This document shows, one piece after another, positions 57,825 through 64,000 of a stretch of 64,000 bases of DNA (positions within the stretch are counted from its first letter, which is position 1; every line of letters starts with the position of its first letter). Origin of the DNA: Enterobacter sp. JUb54. GTDB lineage: Bacteria; Pseudomonadota; Gammaproteobacteria; Enterobacterales; Enterobacteriaceae. The notes below the pieces were generated by a model that worked only from the letters and a program-made list of their open reading frames with translations, had not been told where the DNA came from and did not search any database. Position numbers and translations under genes: made by a program. The stretch covers positions 3,224,001-3,288,000 of the forward strand of contig NZ_CP060418.1 in the NCBI RefSeq assembly GCF_014298075.1, read 5' to 3'.

Positions 57825-59102
57825 CTACAGGGCGAGGAACACCCCGGCGATGGTGGCGCTCATCAGATTAGAGAGCGTACCCGCAGCCACGGCACGCAAG
57901 CCAAGCTGCGCGATCTCCTGGCGACGGTTCGGCGCCATGCCGCCCAGTCCGCCAATCAAAATCGCGATAGACGACAGGTTGGCAAACCCGCACAGCGCAA
58001 AGGAGATGATGGCTTTGGTCTGGGCCGAAATCACCTGCAGGCCCGCCGCCGCAACGTCGGCATCGGCTTTCAGGTACTCGCCAAAGTTCATGTAGGCCAC
58101 AAACTCGTTAATAATCAGCTTCTGACCGATAAAGGAACCGGCGACATTAGCCTCATGCCATGGCACGCCAATCACCCATGCCAGCGGTGAGAAGACCCAG
58201 CCGAGGATCATCTGCAGCGACAGATCCGGATGATTAAACCAGCCGCCGACGCCGGACAGAATACCGTTAAGCAGAGCAATCAGCGCGATGAAAGCCAGCA
58301 GCATGGCGCCGACGTTCAGGGCTAACTGCATGCCGGAGGCCGCGCCGGATGCTGCCGCATCCAGTACGTTTGCCGGAGCGTCCGGATCCGCAACGTTTTT
58401 ATCGCGGGAAGGTCGGTCGTCTGGGGTCTCGGTTTCCGGCACGATAATTTTGGCAAACAGCAAGCCACCCGGCGCCGCCATAAAGGAGGCGGCAATCAGA
58501 TACTCGAGCGGCACGCCCATCTGGGCATAACCGGCCAGCACCGAACCGGCCACCGACGCCAGACCACCGCACATCACCGCAAAGAGTTCAGAGCGGGTCA
58601 TGGTCGCGATATAGGGACGGACCACCAGCGGCGCTTCTGTCTGCCCGACGAAGATATTCGCCGTCGCGGACAGGGATTCCGTACGCGAGGTCTTTAAAAC
58701 CGCACGCAGCGAGCCACCAAGAATACGGATAACAAACTGCATAATGCCCAGATAGTAGAGCACGGCAATCAGCGAGGAGAAAAAGACGATAACCGGCAGG
58801 ACGCGCAGCGCGAAGACAAACCCGCCGCCGCCAAAGACTTCAAACATCTTGTCGGAGACCAGGCCGCCGAAGATAAAGCCGATACCTTCATTGCCATAGG
58901 CAATCACGTTGGCAACGCCTTCGGACATCGCCAGCAGCACCTTGCGCCCGGCAGGAACATAGAGCACTAACGCCCCGATCCCCACCTGAATCATCCAGGC
59001 GCCAAAGACGGTGCGCAGGTTAATCGCTTTTCGGTTATTGGAGAGGAGCACGGCAATAGCTAACAGCACTACCATGCCGATAAGTCCCATGATGATTTGC
59101 AT
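57825..59102 (-). CDS. CNT-family nucleoside transporter (NupC-like)
   Basis: This 425-residue concentrative nucleoside transporter has the CNT signatures [29 protein letters not shown] near 75-85, [14 protein letters not shown] (nucleoside/sodium site), the [10 protein letters not shown] region and [19 protein letters not shown]. About nine to ten membrane segments are present. It points toward deoC across a 442-bp control region, so co-regulation with nucleoside catabolism is likely. E. coli has yjjI/yjjW in this place instead. It is distinct from classic NupC and could be named nupX-like; the substrate range is unknown. Confidence 0.92.
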   Translation of the reverse strand: MQIIMGLIGMVVLLAIAVLLSNNRKAINLRTVFGAWMIQVGIGALVLYVPAGRKVLLAMSEGVANVIAYGNEGIGFIFGGLVSDKMFEVFGGGGFVFALRVLPVIVFFSSLIAVLYYLGIMQFVIRILGGSLRAVLKTSRTESLSATANIFVGQTEAPLVVRPYIATMTRSELFAVMCGGLASVAGSVLAGYAQMGVPLEYLIAASFMAAPGGLLFAKIIVPETETPDDRPSRDKNVADPDAPANVLDAAASGAASGMQLALNVGAMLLAFIALIALLNGILSGVGGWFNHPDLSLQMILGWVFSPLAWVIGVPWHEANVAGSFIGQKLIINEFVAYMNFGEYLKADADVAAAGLQVISAQTKAIISFALCGFANLSSIAILIGGLGGMAPNRRQEIAQLGLRAVAAGTLSNLMSATIAGVFLAL

Positions 59103-59245
59103 ACAGAGTCCCTGTGTATTGATAGTTCAGCACTAAAAACAGGATTATAACGGCATGAAACTATCTTTCTTGCCTTAACTCTCAGTTTTAAAGCAAAACA
59201 ATGAGATAAAAAGGCAAGAATGAGACTCGCATCACCAAAAGGGAT

Positions 59246-60025
59246 TTACGCCAGGGTAAACAGCGCGGTGGTATTGTCGAGCAAGGCCTGCGCGATGACC
59301 TCTGGCGGCTCGCGGCGGAGCTCACACAGAACGGTAAACACCCGTGCCGCCTGTTCAGGGCGGTTAGGCGCCCCCTGAAAACCATTGAGCGGCATATCCG
59401 GGGCATCCGTTTCCAGCAGCAGCGCCGACAGCGGCAGCCGCGCCATCACCTCCCGGGTCTTACTGGCACGCGGATAGGTAATGGTCCCGCCAACACCGAT
59501 TTTGTAGCCGGACTGCACGAAACGTTCCGCCTGCTGCAGGCTGCCCGCAAACCCGTGGACCACCCCGGTCCGCGGCAGAGCGTGTTTTTTCAGCAGCATC
59601 GCCAGCTTATCGTGGGTGCGACGGGAATGAAGGATCACCGGCAGATCGTAACGCTTCGCCAGCCGCAGTTGTGCTTCCAGGATCTGTACCTGGCGGTCAA
59701 ACTGCGGCTCTTCACGATACAGATCGAGGCCGATTTCGCCCACCGCCACCAGCTTGTGGTGACGCGCTTGCAGGCAGGTTTCGAGCTGTTCAAGGCTCTG
59801 CGCATCGTGCCGTTCAATGACGATGGGGTGCAGCCCAACGGCGGCATACAGCGCCGTATGCTGCTCCGCCAGCGCCAGCACGCGCGGGAAATGGTCCGCC
59901 TCAACGGCCGGAACAATAATCCGCGTGACCCCTGATTGCGCCGCCCTGGCGATGCTGTCAGTTTCATTCCCGCTAAAAGGGGGAAAATCAAAATGGCAAT
60001 GGGTATCAATAAACTGCAGCGTCAT
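59246..60025 (-). CDS. yjjV: TatD-family metal-dependent hydrolase YjjV
   Basis: This 259-residue TIM-barrel hydrolase has the metal motifs FIDTHCHFDF at the N-terminus, GEIGLDLY in the middle, VILHSRR and VVHGFAGS, and LLLETDAPDMP near the C-terminus, all typical of TatD proteins (3'-5' exonuclease or other phosphoesterase activity). Its start overlaps the yjjU stop by 4 bp. Length equals E. coli YjjV. Confidence 0.95.
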   Translation of the reverse strand: MTLQFIDTHCHFDFPPFSGNETDSIARAAQSGVTRIIVPAVEADHFPRVLALAEQHTALYAAVGLHPIVIERHDAQSLEQLETCLQARHHKLVAVGEIGLDLYREEPQFDRQVQILEAQLRLAKRYDLPVILHSRRTHDKLAMLLKKHALPRTGVVHGFAGSLQQAERFVQSGYKIGVGGTITYPRASKTREVMARLPLSALLLETDAPDMPLNGFQGAPNRPEQAARVFTVLCELRREPPEVIAQALLDNTTALFTLA

Positions 60026-61095
60026 GCCAGGTCCTCGTTATCGAAGCGGGCATCGTTGGCCTGCTCGGTGGCGATAAAAGTAGCCGGCTGCGGATCGTTG
60101 GCCACCGCGGCTGGCGGCACGACCACCGCCGTCGGCTGGGTGACGCGTGGCAGATGACGCACCAGTGGCGGGCTGTCGGCAAGCAGTTTGCCCACCGTCG
60201 CCAGAAAATAGCGGCCGCACTGGCGCCCGGTCTTGTAATCATCCCGCAGCGCCGGCAACCGGCTGCCCAGAGCCATACTTTTTAGCGGTTTGGGCGGGAA
60301 GATTTCCAGGATCCGCAGCTTACCCGGCGGCGTCTCGATAAACTGTTGGGTCGCACGGTAGGTCGCTTCATGATGCTGCACCAGATTCACCAACGGCTGC
60401 AGGCTGCTTTCTCCCAGCCAGCGTTCCATTCGTTTAAACCATTGCGGGGTGTAGTACATCTGCGAGGGAACCGTGCGGATCACCACAATGGTTTGCGCCC
60501 CGCGACGGGCGGCTTCCTGAACGGGGATAGGATCGCTGACGCCGCCATCCAGATAGCTGATGCCGTCCAGGGTGACGCCGCTACGGTAAAAACCGGGAAT
60601 CGCGCTCGAGGCGCGGATCAGATCGAGCCAGGTGGTTTGCGTCGGGGAGAAGTAGCTGGCCGTGTAATCATCGCCACGACAGGCACACAGCCACAGTTCC
60701 TTGCCCTGGGCGAACCGCTCCAGTGCGTAATCCATCGCCAGCGGCATTTTCTGCGCCGTCACCTCCAGCAACCAGTCGAGGTCAATCAGGTTGCCGCCAC
60801 GCACAAAACGCATCGGATCGAAAAACTCACGGGCGGTGGTATAGCGCGTGATCACCTTGCGGGCATAGCCCTGTTGGTTGCAGATATAGGCCGACAGGTT
60901 CTGCGCCCCGGCGGAGGTCCCCAGCATAATGTCGAAGGGGTTAAACCCGGCGCGCATGAACTCATCCAGCACCCCGGCGGTAAAAATACCCCGCTGACCG
61001 CCACCCTCACACACCAGGCCAAGTTTGCCCGGTCGAAACGGTTCTACGGATAACGGCGTGATATTGCCAAGCGTTACGGGAATTCGATGCCCCAC
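60022..61095 (-). CDS. yjjU: Patatin-like phospholipase YjjU
   Basis: This 357-residue patatin-fold hydrolase has the oxyanion loop CEGGGQRGIFTAGVLD, the nucleophile Ser61 in LGTSAGAQNL and the catalytic Asp183 in YLDGGVSDPI. The natural substrate is not established. It is upstream of and overlaps yjjV by 4 bp, as in E. coli. No signal peptide is visible. Confidence 0.94.
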   Translation of the reverse strand: MGHRIPVTLGNITPLSVEPFRPGKLGLVCEGGGQRGIFTAGVLDEFMRAGFNPFDIMLGTSAGAQNLSAYICNQQGYARKVITRYTTAREFFDPMRFVRGGNLIDLDWLLEVTAQKMPLAMDYALERFAQGKELWLCACRGDDYTASYFSPTQTTWLDLIRASSAIPGFYRSGVTLDGISYLDGGVSDPIPVQEAARRGAQTIVVIRTVPSQMYYTPQWFKRMERWLGESSLQPLVNLVQHHEATYRATQQFIETPPGKLRILEIFPPKPLKSMALGSRLPALRDDYKTGRQCGRYFLATVGKLLADSPPLVRHLPRVTQPTAVVVPPAAVANDPQPATFIATEQANDARFDNEDLA

Positions 61096-61225
61096 CCTGC
61101 TTTCCTGTTCTGTTTATTCTAAAAGCGCAAAAATGATCCACTACGCTACAAGCCGCCAGCGCGACAACCTGCCTGGCCTGCGATCATCGCCAGGAGTTCT
61201 CAATTATTACCCCCCAGAAAGCACG

Positions 61226-61250
61226 AAAGCCAGTCCTGAGGACTGGCTTT
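61226..61250. terminator. Hairpin terminator between ytjA and yjjU
   Basis: AAAGCCAGTCCT / AGGACTGGCTTT is a near-perfect stem with almost no loop, followed on the reverse strand by CGTGCTTTC. It is placed to end the ytjA transcript before yjjU. The 61096-61312 gap holds nothing else recognisable. Confidence 0.6.
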
Positions 61251-61312
61251 ATGTAAAACGCTATGTCATACAACGGCGTTTCGCCGGTTATGCGGCAGGG
61301 AAAACACGCTTG

Positions 61313-61474
61313 CTATGGACGCTTGCGCCCGGTAAACAGGCTGATCAGGAACAGAATAATACCGACGACAAAGACGATTTTCGCCGCCCAGGCTGCTGTA
61401 CCTGCCAGGCTACCAAATCCTAACGCTGCGGCAATCAGTGCGATGACCAGAAAAATAATGCCCCATCGAAACAT
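61313..61474 (-). CDS. ytjA: Small DUF1328 membrane protein YtjA
   Basis: The reverse strand from ATG 61474 encodes 53 residues: [20 protein letters not shown], then a Gly/Ala-rich turn ([12 protein letters not shown]), then [15 protein letters not shown] and the basic end GRKRP. Two membrane helices span most of the protein. It matches E. coli YtjA over its whole length; the function is unknown. GGAGTAGAC upstream provides a ribosome binding site. It lies downstream of osmY in the same direction. Confidence 0.92.
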   Translation of the reverse strand: MFRWGIIFLVIALIAAALGFGSLAGTAAWAAKIVFVVGIILFLISLFTGRKRP

Positions 61475-61721
61475 AGTCTACTCCTTACCATAGTGAGTAA
61501 CGGTTGCATTGCCACACGCTGAAGACGCGCGGGTATCAACCCTGTCGTGCTCTTTTTATTCAACGGCTGCTCGCCATACTTCATATTACGGCCATCAAAG
61601 CGGTATCCGTTTTTTCGGGTTAATCGCGCCAATGCGCACCCGGAAATATTGCCGTTTACCGCTCGTCCGTAATGCAGAACCTGGAGATAAAAATGGCTAT
61701 AACATTATTAATGTGAATGGT

Positions 61722-62336
61722 TTATTTAACGCTGAGATTATTTTCGACGCTTTTCACGCCGGAAATGGCTTTCGCAATATCCGCTGCGCGATCCGCCTGC
61801 TGGCGGGTTTCTACGCTGCCGGATAACTGCACCACGCCGTCACTGGTTTCCACCGTGATGTTTCGCGATGGCACCATGTCATCCGCCAACAGTTTCGCTT
61901 TGATTTGACTGGTGATAGCGGTGTCGCCGGCATACCCTTTCAGGCTGGCGGACTGCTCTTCACTGACGCTTAGCTTGTCGGTAACCGTGGTAACGCCTTT
62001 GACGTTTTTCGCCACGCTCAGCGCCTGCTCCTTCTGGGCAGTGCTGTCGACTGAGCCGCTTAGGGTCACCACTTTATTCTCCGTTTTCACGGAGATACCG
62101 GCACTGCTAATACTTTTATCGTCAATCAGCGCCGCTTTCACCCGGGCGGTGATGGTGCTGTCATCCATAAAGTCGCCGACTTTATTCAGTGAGCTGTCAA
62201 CCGCCTGACCGGCGCTGTTAGCTACCGATTTTGCACTGTCTGTCGTTGAGTTTTCTGCATATGCCGAGACACTTATCATGGCTGAGCCTAAGAAGAGAGC
62301 CACCAGCGCTCCGGCATTCTTTAGTCTTGTCATCAT
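61722..62336 (-). CDS. osmY: Hyperosmotically inducible periplasmic protein OsmY
   Basis: This 204-residue periplasmic stress protein and chaperone is under RpoS control in relatives. A signal peptide ([21 protein letters not shown]) is followed by two BON domains of about 70 residues: [20 protein letters not shown] with [10 protein letters not shown], and [20 protein letters not shown] with [10 protein letters not shown]. The start at ATG 62336 follows GAGGAC; the second ATG is also possible. A clear sigma-S promoter was not pinned down in 62337-62514. Confidence 0.95.
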   Translation of the reverse strand: MMTRLKNAGALVALFLGSAMISVSAYAENSTTDSAKSVANSAGQAVDSSLNKVGDFMDDSTITARVKAALIDDKSISSAGISVKTENKVVTLSGSVDSTAQKEQALSVAKNVKGVTTVTDKLSVSEEQSASLKGYAGDTAITSQIKAKLLADDMVPSRNITVETSDGVVQLSGSVETRQQADRAADIAKAISGVKSVENNLSVK

Positions 62337-62514
62337 TATGTCCTCGTTATTTCTATATGGGTAAAGCTAAATAAGTAGCTTATTAAGCCAGAATCTTAAA
62401 AATTACTTATTAAATATAGTAGAAGGTGATGAGGGAGGCGGGAAATATGCACAAAAAATCACGGCAAGGCGGATCTTTAAGAACTTTCTATAACGTAAAT
62501 CAGGGGAAATTAAC

Positions 62515-62556
62515 GAGAAAAAAATAGCGTGGAGCGCGGCCAACACCGCGCTCCGG
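62515..62556 (-). terminator. Rho-independent terminator of prfC
   Basis: GGAGCGCGG / CCGCGCTCC forms a 9-bp stem with a 6-base loop, followed on the reverse strand by ACGCTATTTTTTTT. It lies just past the prfC stop and before osmY. Confidence 0.88.
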
Positions 62557-62562
62557 GAGGGA

Positions 62563-64000
62563 TTAGTGCTCGCGGGTTTTACGGAACAGAACTTCAGGAT
62601 AACGTTCCTGAGTCAGATTCAGGTTCACCATGGTCGGGGCGATATAGGTCAGGTTATCACCGCCATCCAGGGCCAGCTGAATTTCGTTTTTACGCTTAAA
62701 TTCCTCAAATTTCTTCACGTCGGTGGATTCCACCCAACGCGCGGTCGCCACGTTGACGGACTCGTAAATCGCTTCAACGTTGTACTCGCTTTTCAGTCGG
62801 GCCACGACCACATCAAACTGCAGCACGCCCACCGCGCCAACGATCAGGTCGTTATTGGCAATCGGACGGAAGACCTGCACCGCGCCCTCTTCGGAAAGTT
62901 GTACCAGCCCTTTCAGCAGCTGTTTCTGCTTCAACGGATCCTTCAGACGAATACGACGGAACAGTTCCGGCGCGAAGTTCGGGATACCGGTGAACTTCAT
63001 CGTTTCGCCCTGGGTGAAGGTATCGCCGATCTGAATAGTGCCGTGGTTGTGCAAGCCGATGATATCGCCAGGCCAGGCTTCTTCCACGTGCGAACGGTCG
63101 CCCGCCATAAAGGTCAGCGCGTCGGAAATCACCACGTCTTTACCGGTACGTACCTGGCGCAACTTCATGCCCTTTTCATACTTCCCGGAGACCACACGCA
63201 TAAAGGCCACGCGGTCACGGTGTTTCGGGTCCATGTTGGCCTGGATCTTAAAGACGAAGCCGGTAAATTTCTCTTCTTCTGCCGTCACAACACGGGTGTC
63301 GGTTTTACGCGGCATCGGCGCTGGCGCCCACTCCACCAGACCGTCCAGCATGTGATCCACGCCGAAGTTGCCCAGAGCGGTACCAAAGAAGACCGGCGTA
63401 ATTTCACCGGCAAGGAACAGCTCTTTATCAAATTCGTTTGACGCACCCTGCACCAGCTCCAGCTCGTCGCGCAGCTGCTGTGCCAGATCCTCTCCCACCG
63501 CCGTATCGAGTTCCGGGTTATTCAGCCCTTTGACGATCCGCACTTCCTGGATGGTGTGGCCTTTACCGGTCTGATAGAGGTAGGTTTCGTTTTTATACAG
63601 ATGGTAGACGCCCTTAAACAGCTTACCGCAGCCAATCGGCCAGGTGATCGGCGCGCAGGCAATCCGCAGCTCGTTCTCAACTTCGTCCAGCAGCTCCATC
63701 GGGTCGCGGATGTCACGGTCGAGTTTGTTCATAAACGTCAGAATCGGCGTGTCGCGCAGACGGGTAACTTCCATCAGCTTACGGGTACGATCTTCAACGC
63801 CTTTTGCCGCATCGATAACCATCAGGCAGCAGTCCACTGCCGTCAGGGTACGGTAGGTATCTTCGGAGAAGTCTTCGTGGCCCGGGGTGTCCAGCAGGTT
63901 CACCAGGCTGTCGTGATACGGGAACTGCATCACCGAGGTGGTAATCGAGATACCACGCTGCTTTTCCATCTCCATCCAGTCTGATTTTGCATGCTGGCTG
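62563..64000 (-). CDS. prfC: Peptide chain release factor 3, N-terminus cut by window edge
   Basis: PrfC is the GTPase that releases RF1/RF2 from the ribosome. The visible 478 residues run from [20 protein letters not shown] through [20 protein letters not shown] (G3), [12 protein letters not shown] (G4, NKLD) and the beta-barrel and C-terminal domains to the TREH end. Compared with 529 residues in E. coli, about 51 N-terminal residues including the P-loop (G1) lie beyond base 64000. The gene is followed by a strong terminator at 62515-62556. Confidence 0.98.
   Translation of the reverse strand, partial: SQHAKSDWMEMEKQRGISITTSVMQFPYHDSLVNLLDTPGHEDFSEDTYRTLTAVDCCLMVIDAAKGVEDRTRKLMEVTRLRDTPILTFMNKLDRDIRDPMELLDEVENELRIACAPITWPIGCGKLFKGVYHLYKNETYLYQTGKGHTIQEVRIVKGLNNPELDTAVGEDLAQQLRDELELVQGASNEFDKELFLAGEITPVFFGTALGNFGVDHMLDGLVEWAPAPMPRKTDTRVVTAEEEKFTGFVFKIQANMDPKHRDRVAFMRVVSGKYEKGMKLRQVRTGKDVVISDALTFMAGDRSHVEEAWPGDIIGLHNHGTIQIGDTFTQGETMKFTGIPNFAPELFRRIRLKDPLKQKQLLKGLVQLSEEGAVQVFRPIANNDLIVGAVGVLQFDVVVARLKSEYNVEAIYESVNVATARWVESTDVKKFEEFKRKNEIQLALDGGDNLTYIAPTMVNLNLTQERYPEVLFRKTREH

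Overview
The window is chromosomal DNA from a gamma-proteobacterium of the order Enterobacterales. It is collinear, in reverse orientation, with the region around the 0/100-minute point of the Escherichia coli map: carA-dapB-rihC-ispH-fkpB-lspA-ileS-ribF-rpsT-nhaR-nhaA-dnaJ-dnaK-satP-mog-talB-yaaJ-yaaA-yaaX-thrCBA-thrL-lasT-yjjY-arcA-creA-rob-gpmB-yjjX-trpR-slt-ettA-nadR-radA-serB-ytjB-lplA-deoDBAC-yjjV-yjjU-ytjA-osmY-prfC. Protein lengths and motifs agree almost residue for residue with the E. coli versions. The GC-rich third codon positions, an intact ERIC element, REP-like palindromes with a GCCGGGT/ACCCGGC core and the accessory genes point to the Klebsiella/Raoultella/Enterobacter group rather than Escherichia. 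That genus-level placement is inference.

Layout. 1-2005: carA (cut by the window edge) with its ArgR, PurR and RutR sites, then dapB. 2181-10838: an accessory block between dapB and rihC. It holds a LacI-family regulator, a divergent operon of a fused phosphomannose-isomerase-like protein and a complete mannose-family PTS (IIA, IIB, IIC, IID), a convergent pair of cupin phosphoglucose-isomerase-type genes, and a divergent AlaX/LysR pair. 10845-18231: rihC and the ispH-fkpB-lspA-ileS-ribF cluster, then divergent rpsT. 18326-24823: nhaA-nhaR, dnaK-dnaJ with a clear sigma-32 promoter, and satP. 24866-30770: an MHS-type transporter, mog, talB, yaaJ, yaaA, yaaX. 30995-35904: the threonine operon with leader peptide and attenuator. 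36039-43501: lasT, yjjY, arcA, an OFA-type transporter with a tiny partner gene standing where E. coli has creBCD, creA, rob, gpmB, an ERIC element, yjjX and trpR. 43590-53081: slt, ettA, nadR, radA, serB, ytjB, lplA. 53166-59102: deoCABD with its CRP/DeoR control region and a CNT nucleoside transporter upstream. 59246-64000: yjjV, yjjU, ytjA, osmY and prfC (cut by the window edge).

The best candidate for an undescribed system is the 2181-9157 block. Three near-identical 18-bp palindromes (AGGTTAATCGATTAATCT type) lie in the two promoter regions: two in the regulator/PTS intergenic region and one, an exact inverse copy, in front of the cupin pair about 5.8 kb away. They tie the two transcription units into one putative LacI-controlled regulon. 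A perfect CRP half-site pair supports catabolite control. The encoded functions are sugar import with 6-phosphorylation followed by up to three different metal-dependent phosphohexose isomerase folds, with no kinase, aldolase, deaminase or glycosidase. The substrate cannot be read from the sequence.

No tRNA, rRNA, CRISPR array, integrase or intact insertion sequence was seen.
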